A stretch of 64,000 nucleotides of DNA. Source: Rhodobacteraceae bacterium CCMM004. GTDB taxonomy: Bacteria > Pseudomonadota > Alphaproteobacteria > Rhodobacterales > Rhodobacteraceae. Under the pieces are notes generated by a model. That model was not told where the DNA came from and made no database searches. It saw nothing but the letters and a program-made list of their open reading frames with translations. The DNA lies in NCBI GenBank assembly GCA_004005435.1, contig RZWH01000002.1:865228-929227 (forward strand), in the 5' to 3' direction. Of the stretch, positions 18,377 to 27,496 are shown one piece after another (the first letter of the stretch is position 1; every line of letters begins with the position of its first letter). The position numbers and the translations under genes were made by a program.

Positions 18377-20121
18377 CAGTCCTCTTCGAAGGGATCCCAT
18401 TCGTCGTCCACTTCCGGCAGCGCCTCGGCCGCCGCCGCCGCGGCGATCTCCTCGGCCGGGCGGACGGTCAGGATCCGCGCGGCGGGAAAGGCGGCGCGGA
18501 CGGCCTGCATCAGCGGGTGCCCCTCGGCCTCGGCCCGAAGCGCCGCCTCGGCCGCGTCGCGGACCTCGGCCACGGTGGGGGCGCCGCCCTGACCCACCAC
18601 GCTGACCGCCCAGCGCACGCCGGTCCACGACTGGAGCCGCTGCGAGAGCCGCGCGGCCAGGTCGCGGGGGGCGTCTGCCGCGGGCTCGAACTCGATCCGG
18701 CCGGGGGCGTAGGCGGCCAGGCGCAGCCCGGTCTCGACGTCGATCAAGAGCTTGGCGTCGCGATTGGCGCGAATGAGGTCGACCACGTGCGCGAACCGGG
18801 CATAGCGGGCCAGCGCGGTGTCCGGCGCGTGCGCGGGGGCCAGGGCCGCGCCCGCATGCGTCGCCCGCGCCCGCGGCGGCGGCAGGGCAGCGCTGGAGGT
18901 CGCAGGGGCGGCGCCGGACGGGGCGGCGGCGCCCGGCCCCGGTGCCGCGGGTGCCGGCGGCGCGTCGCGGAGCTGGCGCAGCAGGTCCTCGGGCGGCGGC
19001 AAGTCGGCCACGTGGGTCAGGCGGATCACCGCCATCTCGGCCGCCATCATTGCGTTGGGCGCCGCCGAGACCTCCTCCAGCGCCTTCAAGAGCATCTGCC
19101 ACATCCGCGTCAGACTGCGCATGGGCAGGGCGGCGGCCATCTGAGCCCCCCGCGCGCGCTCGTCGGGCGCCACCGTGGGATCCTCGGCGGCGTCCGGCGT
19201 GATCTTGACCACGCTCAGCCAGTGGGTGATCTCGGCCAGGTCGCGCAGCACCGCCAGCGGATCGGCCCCGTCGGCATATTGCCCGCCGAGTTCGGCCAGC
19301 GCGCCCGCCGCGTCGCCCTTCATGATCAGGTCGAACAGGTCCAGAACCCGCCCGCGGTCGGCCAGGCCCAGCATCGCCCGCACCTGGTCGGCCGTTGTCG
19401 CCCCCGCGCCGTGCCCGATGGCCTGGTCGAGGAGTGATTGGGCGTCCCGGGCCGAGCCCTCGGCGGCGCGGGTGATCAAGGCCAGCGCCTCGGGCTCGAT
19501 CTCGGCCCCCTCGGCGGCGGCGATGCGCCCCAGCATCGCGATCATGTCCTCGGGCTCGATCCGGCGCAGGTCGAAACGCTGACAACGGCTGAGCACCGTC
19601 ACCGGCACCTTGCGGATCTCGGTGGTGGCGAAGATGAACTTCACATGCGCCGGCGGCTCCTCCAGCGTCTTGAGCAGCGCGTTGAAGGCCGAGGTGCTGA
19701 GCATGTGCACCTCGTCGATGATGTAGATCTTGTAGCGCGCCGAGGTGGGGGCGTATTGCACCGAGTTCAGCACGTTGTCGCGGATGTCGTCGATCCGCGT
19801 CTGGCTGGCGCCGTCCATCTCCAGCACGTCCACATGCCGCCCGTCCGAGATCGCGCGGCAGGGATCGCAGACGCCGCAGGGGTCGGTGGTCGGCCCGCCC
19901 TGCCCGTCCGGGCCGATGCAGTTGATGCCCTTGGCGATGATCCGCGCGGTCGTGGTCTTGCCCGTCCCGCGGATGCCGGTGAGGATGAAGGCCTGGGCGA
20001 TGCGGTCGGCGGCGAAGGCGTTGCGCAGGGTGCGCACCATCGCGTCCTGCCCCACCAGATCGGCAAAGGTCTGGGGCCGGTATTTGCGGGCCAGGACCTG
20101 ATAGGCGGGCGCGTCGGACAT
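18376..20121 (-). CDS. dnaX: DNA polymerase III subunit gamma/tau
   Basis: A 581-residue clamp-loader ATPase. The N-terminal AAA+ module shows 'ARKYRPQTFADLVGQ', Walker A 'GIRGTGKTTTARI' (~48-60), the four-cysteine zinc module around 'CGVCDPC', the DExH-like Walker B 'YIIDEVHML' (~136) and the sensor region 'IFATTEIRKVPVTVLSRCQRFDLRR'. An Ala/Pro-rich linker near residues 395-430 precedes a C-terminal tau-like domain. No A-run typical of programmed frameshifting was noticed. First gene of the dnaX-ybaB-recR operon. Confidence 0.97.
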   Translation of the reverse strand: MSDAPAYQVLARKYRPQTFADLVGQDAMVRTLRNAFAADRIAQAFILTGIRGTGKTTTARIIAKGINCIGPDGQGGPTTDPCGVCDPCRAISDGRHVDVLEMDGASQTRIDDIRDNVLNSVQYAPTSARYKIYIIDEVHMLSTSAFNALLKTLEEPPAHVKFIFATTEIRKVPVTVLSRCQRFDLRRIEPEDMIAMLGRIAAAEGAEIEPEALALITRAAEGSARDAQSLLDQAIGHGAGATTADQVRAMLGLADRGRVLDLFDLIMKGDAAGALAELGGQYADGADPLAVLRDLAEITHWLSVVKITPDAAEDPTVAPDERARGAQMAAALPMRSLTRMWQMLLKALEEVSAAPNAMMAAEMAVIRLTHVADLPPPEDLLRQLRDAPPAPAAPGPGAAAPSGAAPATSSAALPPPRARATHAGAALAPAHAPDTALARYARFAHVVDLIRANRDAKLLIDVETGLRLAAYAPGRIEFEPAADAPRDLAARLSQRLQSWTGVRWAVSVVGQGGAPTVAEVRDAAEAALRAEAEGHPLMQAVRAAFPAARILTVRPAEEIAAAAAAEALPEVDDEWDPFEED

Positions 20122-20195
20122 GGAACCTCGCTCGGATTCGGGGACCTACCGAGCCTAGGTCCGGCGCCGCCCGGCGTCCACCGGGCCAGGCCGCG

Positions 20196-20558
20196 TCAGA
20201 GCCACCACAGGATCGCACCGGTCGCGGCCGCACCCAAGGCCATGGCGGCGGCGGTGAGGGTCATGCCGAGGGTCGACTGGCTCTCGGTGTCGTGCTCGTC
20301 CATCCGCCGGGTGGTGCGGCAGGCGTTGCGCCGCGCCATCCAGAAGATGGCGATGCCGATGACGCAGAACAGGTTGGCCACCAGTCGCGGCAGCCAATCG
20401 GGCTGGAAGTCGCCGAACACCGCCTTGAGGCCCAGCGCCACGGCCACGCAGGCCAGACCGGTGCGCATCCACCCCGCAAAGGTGCGTTCGTTGGCCAGGA
20501 TCGTCCGGTCCTCGGCCCAGTCGGTGCGCTCTTCGGCCAGCGCCTGCTTGTCCGCCAT
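20196..20558 (-). CDS. DUF202 (YidH-like) inner membrane protein
   Basis: A 120-residue protein with the DUF202 signature 'DRTILANERTFAGWMRTGLACVAVALGL' (residues ~17-44) and three hydrophobic segments (~32-46, ~61-74, ~96-118). Members are small inner-membrane proteins of unknown function. The start ATG at 20558 has AGGGAGA upstream. Divergent from the ankyrin gene, with 186 bases between them. Confidence 0.88.
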   Translation of the reverse strand: MADKQALAEERTDWAEDRTILANERTFAGWMRTGLACVAVALGLKAVFGDFQPDWLPRLVANLFCVIGIAIFWMARRNACRTTRRMDEHDTESQSTLGMTLTAAAMALGAAATGAILWWL

Positions 20559-20744
20559 GGCGTCTCCCTTCGCTCTTGCTCCAACGCCGCGGCCCGCGGT
20601 ATGGATCCGAGCAAGGCCGCGACGGGGCGGCCTCCCGATCCGCGGACAGCCCTAGGGGCACCCCGACATCGCGAACGACCGACACGTGCGGTTTTTCCTT
20701 GCCCGGCATGGCGGATCATCGGGCCGATACCGGAGAAACCCCAG

Positions 20745-22256
20745 ATGAGTCTGTCTCTCGACAGCTTGCGCCGCGCTGCGCGCGCGCTTCAGTCCGCCCA
20801 TGCCGCAGACGATCCCCAGGCCCGCCGACGGCTGCTGTCCGCCCTCGGCACGGTGCCCAATCCGCTGAAACATGCCGATGCCCTGCATGTGATCGCCCGC
20901 GAGACGGGGTTTCCCAGTTGGCCGCGGCTGAAGCGCAGCGTCGAGCGCGAGGGGATGGACCGAGCCGCGGCCCAGGCCCGGCTCGGGACCGCACTGCGCC
21001 ACGGCCAGACCCAGATGGCCGAGGAACTGCTCTCCGAATGGCCCGACCTGGCCCGGGGGCGGCTGGAGTTGGAGATCGCGCTCTACGATCTCGGGGCGGT
21101 CGAAGCGGCGCTGGCCGCCGATCCAGGGGCGGCGACGCGGCCGCTCGACGGGTGGCGACCGATCTGCCATCTGGCGTTCTCGCGTTGGATCCATGTCCAT
21201 CCCGACCGCGCCGAGGCGATGCTGGCCATCGCGGCACGACTGGTCGCCGGCGGCGCGGATGTGAACGACGCGATCCCCGGGCCCGGTGCGGGAGAGCGGC
21301 TGCCGGTGCTCTACGGCGCCATCGGGCACGCCGACAACATGGCGCTGGGCCGCTGGCTTCTGGCGCGGGGCGCCGATCCCAACGACGGCGAGTCGCTCTA
21401 CCATGCGACCGAACTCGGGCACCGCCAGGGGCTGCGGATGCTGCTCGAAGCGGGCGCCGACCCGCGGGGGACCAACGCGCTGCTGCGCGCGATGGACTTC
21501 GGCGACCATGCGGCGGTGGCGCTGCTCCTCGCCCATGGGGCGCGGGCGGACGAGGACGGCGCGGGGGCCGTGCCCGCCCTCCACCACGCGGCGCGGCGGA
21601 TGTGCGACCGGGCGATGGTCGAGGCGCTGCTCGACGCCGGGGCCGATCCGGCGCGGCGCTGGCAGGGGGTGACGGCCTATGCGCTGGCCCGGGTCCACGG
21701 TAACGGCGCGGTCGCGCGGGCCCTGGCCGACCGCGGCGCCGACCGATCGCTCACCGAGGCCGAGGCACTCCTGGCCTCCGCGGCTGAGGGGCGGCCGCAG
21801 CCTGGACGCTGGCTGGACCCCGCGCGCCTGCCCGATTGCTATCGCAACCTCGTCCGCGAACTGCTGGTCAGGGACGTCGATGTCGGGCACCTGCAACGGC
21901 TGGCCGCACTGGGGCTCGAGACCGACCGCCCCGACGCCCAGGGCGTCACCCCGGTGCAGATCGCGGGGTGGGAGGGGTTGCCGCACGTCATGGCGTGGCT
22001 CCTGACCACTCGCCCGGATCTGAGCCACGTCAACGGCTATGGCGGGACGCTCCTCACCACCATCATCCACGGCTCCGAGAACGCCCCCGACCGGGCGGCG
22101 CGCGACCACGTCGGCTGTGCCCGGCTGGCGCTGGAGCACGGCGTGGCGCTCCCTCGCGCGGCGCTGTCGCGGGCCGGGGCGCGGGAGATGCGGGCCTTTC
22201 TGAACGGTTGGGCCACGCGGCACCCCGGCGCGGTGGTGGACGACGCGATCAGATGA
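20745..22256 (+). CDS. Ankyrin-repeat protein
   Basis: A 503-residue protein made largely of ankyrin-like repeats, expected to bind other proteins. Clear repeat units include 'NDGESLYHATELGHRQGLRMLLEAGADPRG', 'ALLRAMDFGDHAAVALLLAHGARAD', 'PALHHAARRMCDRAMVEALLDAGADP' and 'TPVQIAGWEGLPHVMAWLLTTRPDL'. The N-terminus ('SLDSLRRAARALQSAHAADDPQA') resembles the short helical domain with 'ETGFPSWPRLKR' often found at the start of bacterial ankyrin proteins of this type. No signal peptide or membrane segment. The start ATG at 20745 is the first one with a fitting N-terminus. Confidence 0.85.
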   Translation: MSLSLDSLRRAARALQSAHAADDPQARRRLLSALGTVPNPLKHADALHVIARETGFPSWPRLKRSVEREGMDRAAAQARLGTALRHGQTQMAEELLSEWPDLARGRLELEIALYDLGAVEAALAADPGAATRPLDGWRPICHLAFSRWIHVHPDRAEAMLAIAARLVAGGADVNDAIPGPGAGERLPVLYGAIGHADNMALGRWLLARGADPNDGESLYHATELGHRQGLRMLLEAGADPRGTNALLRAMDFGDHAAVALLLAHGARADEDGAGAVPALHHAARRMCDRAMVEALLDAGADPARRWQGVTAYALARVHGNGAVARALADRGADRSLTEAEALLASAAEGRPQPGRWLDPARLPDCYRNLVRELLVRDVDVGHLQRLAALGLETDRPDAQGVTPVQIAGWEGLPHVMAWLLTTRPDLSHVNGYGGTLLTTIIHGSENAPDRAARDHVGCARLALEHGVALPRAALSRAGAREMRAFLNGWATRHPGAVVDDAIR

Positions 22257-22319
22257 GACTTGGTCGGCCGCGATCCAGGAGCTAGGCTCGCGGCCGAGCA
22301 CGATCCGAGGGGACCGCCC

Positions 22320-23306
22320 ATGCCGCGCCGCACCGCCATCGCCCTGGCCGTCACGCTGGCTCTGTCCGCCGCGGCGGCGGCCCAAGACGCGCCGGGCGCC
22401 GCCGACCATCCCCTGGTCACCCGCTATCCGGGGACCGAACTGGCCTGGCAGGCGGTCGAGAACTTCATGCCCTTCCGCATCCCTGTGGGGCCGGTGACGG
22501 GCTATCGCCAGATCGACGACTGGATCGATGCCGAGGGGCGCGTGACGCGCAGCTTCTACAGCTACCGGGGCACCGACCGCAGCTTCGACGAGGTCTACCG
22601 CAACTATCTCGACGCGTTCACGGCCGAGGGGTTCGACATCCGCGCCCAGGGGATCAGCGACACCCGCGCCGGGGCCGAGGTGGGCGGGCGCCAGTGGCTC
22701 GACGTCTACCTGCGCGAAAGCCCCCTGCCCAAGGCGGGCCCGGTGGGCGCCATCGCTGCGGGCACCTCCAGCCAGGGCGGACAGGGCGGCTTTGTCGCGT
22801 CCAAGGACCGGGCAGCGGGGATGGTCCACGTCGCCGTGGTGGTCGAACAGCACGCCGAGGACCAGGTGGCGGCGCTGATCGACATCGTCGAGGCCAAGCC
22901 GGCGGAGATGGGCCTCGTCGCCGTGGACGCCGAGGCCATTGGCCGGGACCTGGCCGAAAAGGGGCGCGTGGTGCTGGACGGGCTCTACTTCGCCTTCGAT
23001 TCGGCCGAGTTGGAGGCGCGGTCGGCCCCGGCGCTGGAGGCGGTGGCGGCGTATCTGGGCGCCCATCCCGACCGCCGCTTCTACGTCGTGGGGCACACCG
23101 ACGCGGTCGGCAACTTCGACTACAACCGCGACCTGAGCGCGGCTCGGGCGGCGGCGGTGGTGGCGGCGCTGGCCAACGACCACGGCATCGCACACGAGCG
23201 ATTGCAGGCCCACGGCGTCGGTCCTCTGGTCCCGGTGTTCACCAATGCCGACGACGCCGGGCGGGACCGCAACCGCCGGGTCGAGCTGGTCGAATGGCCC
23301 GGCTGA
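22320..23306 (+). CDS. OmpA family outer-membrane/peptidoglycan-binding protein
   Basis: A 328-residue exported protein. It has a Sec signal peptide (residues 1-22, cut after 'AAAAA|QDAPG' region), a middle domain of the DUF4892-like type ('VTGYRQIDDWIDAEGRVTRSFYSY'), and a C-terminal OmpA-like domain from about residue 215: 'VLDGLYFAFDSAELEARS', 'YVVGHTDAVGNFDYNRDLSAARAAAV' and 'NRRVELVEW'. OmpA domains bind peptidoglycan. AGGGGACC precedes the ATG at 22320. Its stop overlaps the start of a small membrane protein gene by 13 bases, so the two are probably cotranslated. Confidence 0.9.
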   Translation: MPRRTAIALAVTLALSAAAAAQDAPGAADHPLVTRYPGTELAWQAVENFMPFRIPVGPVTGYRQIDDWIDAEGRVTRSFYSYRGTDRSFDEVYRNYLDAFTAEGFDIRAQGISDTRAGAEVGGRQWLDVYLRESPLPKAGPVGAIAAGTSSQGGQGGFVASKDRAAGMVHVAVVVEQHAEDQVAALIDIVEAKPAEMGLVAVDAEAIGRDLAEKGRVVLDGLYFAFDSAELEARSAPALEAVAAYLGAHPDRRFYVVGHTDAVGNFDYNRDLSAARAAAVVAALANDHGIAHERLQAHGVGPLVPVFTNADDAGRDRNRRVELVEWPG

Positions 23307-23611
23307 GGCTGACCGCCTGGGCGCTGCTGATCCTGTGGGCCGCGGCCTATGCGGCGTCCATCGTCATCCCCGCGCTGACCGAGCGAACCGGCGACGGGTT
23401 CACCCGCGGACTGAACCGGGTGAGCCTGTTCTTCGGCTGGCAGCTCGGCGCGGGTCTGTTGGCGCTGGCGCTTCTGGCGGTGCGCACTCAGCTCGCCCCC
23501 GGCGGCTTGCGCAAGCTGACGCTGATCCCGGCGATCCTGGCCGGGGCGCTGTTCGGCATGATCCTGGCGGCCATCCTGTGGGGGATGGTGCAGCGCTGGA
23601 TCTATTTCTGA
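23294..23611 (+). CDS. Small three-helix membrane protein, unknown
   Basis: A 105-residue hydrophobic protein with three predicted membrane helices (~6-26, ~45-64, ~75-97) and a C-terminus 'WGMVQRWIYF'. It overlaps the end of the OmpA-family gene by 13 bases, which suggests coupled translation and a role in the envelope. I do not recognise the family. It ends 7 bases before the SRP RNA gene on the opposite strand. Confidence 0.7.
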   Translation: MARLRLTAWALLILWAAAYAASIVIPALTERTGDGFTRGLNRVSLFFGWQLGAGLLALALLAVRTQLAPGGLRKLTLIPAILAGALFGMILAAILWGMVQRWIYF

Positions 23612-23617
23612 GGGGGT

Positions 23618-23711
23618 GAGAGGCTGGACAGCGACCCAGACGTGGCTCGTTGCGGCTGCTTCCTTCCGGACCTGACCGGGTTGGCGAGGTGCCTGCCCGC
23701 GCCAGCCTCTC
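23618..23711 (-). ncRNA. ffs: Signal recognition particle RNA (4.5S type)
   Basis: On the minus strand the RNA starts GAGAGGCTGG and ends CCAGCCTCTC, closing a long hairpin. The middle holds the universally conserved Ffh-binding core GGTCAGGTCCGGAAGGAAGC, with the GGAA tetraloop and the symmetric and asymmetric internal loops. Length is about 94 bases, as in small bacterial SRP RNAs. It pairs with Ffh protein for cotranslational membrane targeting. A good promoter lies directly upstream. Confidence 0.95.
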
Positions 23712-23717
23712 GGGGGT

Positions 23718-23746
23718 TACCTACGGCGCCGGGCCGGGCGTTTCAA
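23718..23746 (-). promoter_or_regulatory. SRP RNA promoter
   Basis: Reading the minus strand, TTGAAA (23746-23741) and TAGGTA (23723-23718) are 17 bases apart, with the expected start of the SRP RNA 7 bases further on. This is the best sigma-70 promoter match in the window. Confidence 0.75.
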
Positions 23747-23819
23747 GGGTTGGTGGGGGCCAGCTCCGCAACATCGACCCGCCTGGGCGCCCACGACCCG
23801 ACACGCCGTCTCACCCCAG

Positions 23820-24002
23820 CGGGGAGCCGCGCGACCGCCGACCCGCGGGGTGGCCGTCCGAACCTCCTAGCGGCGCGGTTTATGGCAGCCGTGGTAGCTC
23901 CACCTCAGAACGTCGCGCTAACGGCAGCCAACCGCCGCCCCGGTGGGGCGGGTCGGCGGTCGCGCGGCAGCCTTCGGCCTTGTCCCGCGCGGGGAGGGGC
24001 TC
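23820..24002. repeat. Duplicated palindromic element, copy A
   Basis: A ~183-base unit with perfect 21-base inverted arms at 23826-23846 and 23948-23968, 101 bases apart. It shares a 35-base exact start and an otherwise similar layout with copy B, 237 bases downstream. No protein frame is conserved between the copies. It could be a structured RNA or a non-autonomous repeat element. Confidence 0.7.
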
Positions 24003-24056
24003 AACGGACTCTCTGAACTGAAGACCATACCAACGGCGCCACGCCCTCCACCCACG

Positions 24057-24262
24057 CGGGGAGCCGCGCGACCGCCGACCCGCGGGGTGGCGGTCCGAAC
24101 TCCTGAGTGGCGCGTTTTATGGTCGCCATGGTAGCTCTACCCCAAAGCTCAGCGCCAGCGTCAACCAACCGCCGCCCCGGGGGGCGGGGTCATGCCGAAG
24201 GCATGCCTTCGGCATGACGGTCGCGCGGCGGCCTGACGGCCTTGTTCCGCGCGGGAAGGGGC
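24057..24262. repeat. Duplicated palindromic element, copy B
   Basis: The second copy of the element, about 206 bases. The left arm is the same as in copy A, but the right arm is interrupted by a 30-base perfect palindrome (24189-24218) that replaces a few bases of copy A. It ends about 30 bases downstream (on the minus strand) of the ABC permease gene. Confidence 0.7.
24189..24218. repeat. Perfect 30-base palindrome in copy B
   Basis: Starts GTCATGCCGAAGGCA and continues with its exact reverse complement. It has no counterpart in copy A, so it looks like an insertion into, or a later conversion of, the element. Confidence 0.8.
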
Positions 24263-24291
24263 TACGCGGTAGAGCTCTCCGCCGTGCCCCC

Positions 24292-25128
24292 TCAATGCGG
24301 CGCCCGTTCGGCCCATCCCGCGAACGTCTTTTCCAGCGCCACGACGACGTAGTAGAGCACGATCCCCAGCACGGCGAGTGCGATCAGGACGGCGAACATC
24401 AAGGGGTAGTCGCTGTTCGTCTTGCCTGAGTCGAACAGCGCGCCCAGGCCCCGGCCGTGGGGGCTGACGATCTCCATCAGGTTGGTGCCGATGAAGGCCA
24501 GCGTCACCGCCACCTTCAGCGCGCCGAAGAACTCGGGCAGGGTCTTGGGCAGCGCGATCTTCCAGAAGATCGTGGCCTGGCTCGCGCCCAGCGAGCGCAG
24601 GATGTCGCGGTATTCGGGCTCCAACGTCGACAGGCCGATGGAGACCGACACCGCGATGGGAAAGAACGAGATCATGAAGGCGATGAGCACGGTGTTGAAG
24701 TCGTGCTGGCCGACGAAGAGCAGCGCCACGATGGGCACGACGGTCGCCTTGGGGATGGCGTTGAAACCCACCAGCAGCGGATAGAGCGCGTCGCGCATGG
24801 TCCGCGAGAAGCCCATGACCATGCCGATCCCGACGCCGACGATCACTGCCAGGACCAGGCCCACCACGGTCCGCCACAGGGTCTGCCAGCCCATGACGAT
24901 GAACAGCTCCCAATAGCGGGCATAGGCGGGCGGCAGGTCCGAGGGCGAGGCCATGACGTAGTTGGGCCAGCCCATGACCCACACCAGTGCCTCCCACAGC
25001 ACGACGAAGACGACGATGGCGGCGATCGGTGCCACCACCGCCCGCCCCGTCAGGGCGCGCAGCACGCGGCCGCGGGCGGGCCGTTTCACATCGGCGGGGG
25101 CGGTGACGGGAACGGGGGCGTCGGTCAT
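24292..25128 (-). CDS. ABC transporter permease (TauC/SsuC/ThiX-like)
   Basis: A 278-residue inner-membrane permease of the BPD_transp_1 family with about six helices. The cytoplasmic EAA-type loop that contacts the ATPase is 'YRDILRSLGASQATIFWKIALPKTLPEFFGALKVAV' near residues 177-212. Relatives import alkanesulfonates, pyrimidine/thiamine precursors and similar small molecules. It is the last gene of a three-gene importer operon (binding protein, ATPase, permease), separated from the ATPase gene by a single base. Confidence 0.9.
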   Translation of the reverse strand: MTDAPVPVTAPADVKRPARGRVLRALTGRAVVAPIAAIVVFVVLWEALVWVMGWPNYVMASPSDLPPAYARYWELFIVMGWQTLWRTVVGLVLAVIVGVGIGMVMGFSRTMRDALYPLLVGFNAIPKATVVPIVALLFVGQHDFNTVLIAFMISFFPIAVSVSIGLSTLEPEYRDILRSLGASQATIFWKIALPKTLPEFFGALKVAVTLAFIGTNLMEIVSPHGRGLGALFDSGKTNSDYPLMFAVLIALAVLGIVLYYVVVALEKTFAGWAERAPH

Positions 25129-25129
25129 C

Positions 25130-25957
25130 TCAGTGCATCCCTTGCGCCGCCGAGCCGGGCGGCAGCGACGGCGCAGCCTCGGCCGGTTCGCGGCCCTGGG
25201 CCACCTCGATCTGGTGGCGCAGGACGTTCAGCCGCTCGGCCGCCTCGGGCGTATAGAGGTCGTCCAGAACCCGCGGTCCGGGCGGCAGGTCCATGATGTG
25301 TTGCACCGTGGCGGGCCGTGCCGACAGCACCACCACCCGGTCGGCGAGATAGATCGATTCGCGCAGGTCGTGGGTGATCAGGACGCCGGTGAACGGCTCC
25401 TCGGCGCGCAGGGCGTGCATCGTCTGCCACAGATCCTCGCGGGTGAAGGCGTCGAGCGCGCCGAAGGGCTCGTCGAGGATCAGCACCTCGGGGTTGTGAA
25501 TCAGCGCCCGGCAGAGCGAGGCGCGCTGGCGCATCCCCCCCGACAGCTCCGAGGGGCGCTTGTCCTCGAACCCCTCCAGCCCGACGAGGTGCAGCAGGCG
25601 CCGGGCGCGGTCCTCGGCCTGGAGGCGGCTGAGCTTGGTCGGCACGATCTCCAAGGGCAGCAGCACGTTCTTGAGGATCGAGCGCCATTCCAGCAGGACG
25701 GGGTTCTGGAACGCCATGCCCACGGTCGAGCGCGGGCTGGTGACGGGCGCGCCGTGCAGCCGCACCTCGCCCCGGTCGGGCTTCATCAGCCCCGCGATGA
25801 GGCGGGTCAGCGTGGACTTGCCGCAGCCCGAGGGCCCGACGAAGGCGACGAAGCCGCCCTCGGGCACGCCCACGTCCAGCGCGTCGAGCACCGGCAGGGG
25901 GCCGCTCTCGGTCGCGTAGGCGTGGGTGATCCCCTTGAGTTCGATGAGGTCGGTCAT
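25130..25957 (-). CDS. ABC transporter ATP-binding protein
   Basis: A 275-residue importer ATPase of the nitrate/sulfonate/taurine group. Walker A is 'GPSGCGKSTL' (~42-51), the signature is 'LSGGMRQRASLCRALIHNPEVLILDEPFGALD' (~139-170, including Walker B), and the switch histidine follows in 'VLITHDLRESIYLADRV'. It energises the permease encoded directly downstream for the ligand bound by the NMT1-like protein encoded directly upstream. The start ATG at 25957 is the family start. Confidence 0.92.
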   Translation of the reverse strand: MTDLIELKGITHAYATESGPLPVLDALDVGVPEGGFVAFVGPSGCGKSTLTRLIAGLMKPDRGEVRLHGAPVTSPRSTVGMAFQNPVLLEWRSILKNVLLPLEIVPTKLSRLQAEDRARRLLHLVGLEGFEDKRPSELSGGMRQRASLCRALIHNPEVLILDEPFGALDAFTREDLWQTMHALRAEEPFTGVLITHDLRESIYLADRVVVLSARPATVQHIMDLPPGPRVLDDLYTPEAAERLNVLRHQIEVAQGREPAEAAPSLPPGSAAQGMH

Positions 25958-26006
25958 GGGCCCTCGCCGGTGGGGGCGCACGGCACCGAGCCGCGCGCCC
26001 GCGCCG

Positions 26007-27011
26007 TCACATGTCGAGCTTGAAGTTGCCCTCGGGCAGGAAGCTCGGGTCGAAATAGGCCGCCGCGTCGGGCTCGTTCTGGAACTCGTAGGTCTCGGCG
26101 ATCTGGTCCAGAGAGCCCTCCAGCCGCGCCGGGTCGATGCCGCCCATGCCGTTCTCGGCCACCGCGTCGGTCATCACGTTGGCATCGAGGGCCAGTTGCA
26201 GGCGCCGCTTCTCCAGATCCGCATCCGCGGCCGGGTTGCGCTCGATCAGCGACGCGATGGCGGCGTCGGGGTCGGCGATGGCGTCGGTCCAGCCCGCCGC
26301 CACGGCGCCGAGGAAGGCGCGCAGGGTGTCGCCGTTCTCGGCCGCCCATTCGGTGTTGGCGATGATGGCGTTGCCGTAGAGGCTCAGCCCGTGGTCGGCC
26401 ATCAGGATCACACTGATGTCGTCCTCCGGCACGCCCAGCCGCACCAGGTTCAGGAACGACGAGAACGAGAATCCGGTGATCGCGTCCACCTGCCCCTCGG
26501 CCAGCATCGGCTCGCGCGTGGGAAAGCCCACGGGCTCGACGGTGATGGCGTCCATGTCGAGGCCGTTGGCGCTGGCAAAGGCCGGGAACTGCGCCCAGGC
26601 GCCATCGGGCGGCGGCGCGCCCAGACGCTTGCCTTCGAGGTCCGCAGGCGCCTCGACGCCGAGCGACTTGCGGCCCACCACGGCGAAGGGCGGCTTGTCA
26701 TAGACCATCATCACGGCGGTCACGGGCGCGCCGGGGTTCTGGTCCAGAAACTTGATCAGGCTGTTGATGTCGGCGAATCCCACCGGGAAGGCGCCGGTCG
26801 CCACCTTGGGAATGGCGTCGAGCGAGCCCTGTCCGGCGGCGATCTCGACCTCCAGCCCCGCATCAGCGAAATGGCCATTGTCGATGGCGGCGAAGTAGGG
26901 CGCGGCGGGCCCCTCGAACTTCCAGTCGAGCGCGAACGGCACCTGCTCCTGGGCGTGCGCGGCAGATGCGGCCGCGATCAGCGCGGCGGCGGCGAATGTG
27001 CGGTGAAACAT
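26007..27011 (-). CDS. ABC transporter substrate-binding protein, NMT1/THI5-like
   Basis: A 334-residue periplasmic binding protein. It has a Sec signal peptide ending at 'SAAHA|QEQ' (residues ~1-20) and an NMT1/THI5-like fold: 'FALDWKFEGPAAPYFAAIDNGHFADAGLEVEI' and 'GFADINSLIKFLDQNPGAPVTAVMMVYD'. This family binds pyrimidine precursors of thiamine, riboflavin or related compounds; the ligand here is not certain. AGGGGG precedes the ATG at 27011. No thiamine riboswitch was found upstream. First gene of the importer operon. Confidence 0.88.
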   Translation of the reverse strand: MFHRTFAAAALIAAASAAHAQEQVPFALDWKFEGPAAPYFAAIDNGHFADAGLEVEIAAGQGSLDAIPKVATGAFPVGFADINSLIKFLDQNPGAPVTAVMMVYDKPPFAVVGRKSLGVEAPADLEGKRLGAPPPDGAWAQFPAFASANGLDMDAITVEPVGFPTREPMLAEGQVDAITGFSFSSFLNLVRLGVPEDDISVILMADHGLSLYGNAIIANTEWAAENGDTLRAFLGAVAAGWTDAIADPDAAIASLIERNPAADADLEKRRLQLALDANVMTDAVAENGMGGIDPARLEGSLDQIAETYEFQNEPDAAAYFDPSFLPEGNFKLDM

Positions 27012-27496
27012 GTGAATCCCCCTGTCTTTTCCTGACGGTCCCCGTCGGCCGCCGGACCCTCGCCCCACGCCGGACGGATGGCGAGGGCGGGCGCCCCGGC
27101 AGAGCACCGTTCGGGACAGGATTGCCGCTTTTCCGAGCAAGGCAAGGGGAAACGTCGCCGGATTGGGCAGAGCGAGAGGCCGCCGGGGGCGCGATGGATG
27201 GCGGGGACCGCCGCGACGCAGGAAGATGCGGATGGAGAAGACGCGCCCCACGGGAGCCGGGCGGCGCCCGAGCCTGGGAGGGCGACCGCAACGGTTGGCT
27301 GCCGTGGGACGAGAAAGCCCCGGCGGCGGGCGGGCTGTCGCGGCATCGCCATGCGCCCTCCCGGGGGAGGGTCGGGCGCCGCCGGGCGAGGCGGGTGGTC
27401 AGAGGTGCGTGCGGTCGTCGGAACGGGGCGGGGTTCGGCGCGCGCCTATGCGCTCGAACGGCAAGCGGGCGGCGCGAGGCCGCCCGCCCCCGGCCG
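27012..27496. other. Gene-free region upstream of the importer operon
   Basis: About 485 bases that must carry the importer operon promoter and the end of the nucleotidase transcript. A 9-bp GC-rich hairpin at 27465-27487 follows the nucleotidase stop. No riboswitch, no convincing gene and no clear promoter could be read. Confidence 0.4.
27465..27487 (-). terminator. Hairpin after the nucleotidase gene
   Basis: GCGGGCGGC and GCCGCCCGC form a perfect 9-bp stem with a 5-base loop, 10 bases beyond the stop codon on the minus strand. There is no T-run, so it is a weak or Rho-assisted terminator at best. Confidence 0.4.

Noticed and set aside
27012..27300. Possible thiamine riboswitch before the NMT1/THI5-like importer genes
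   Set aside because: The conserved CTGAGA and ACCTGATC-type blocks of the TPP riboswitch were not found on the minus strand.
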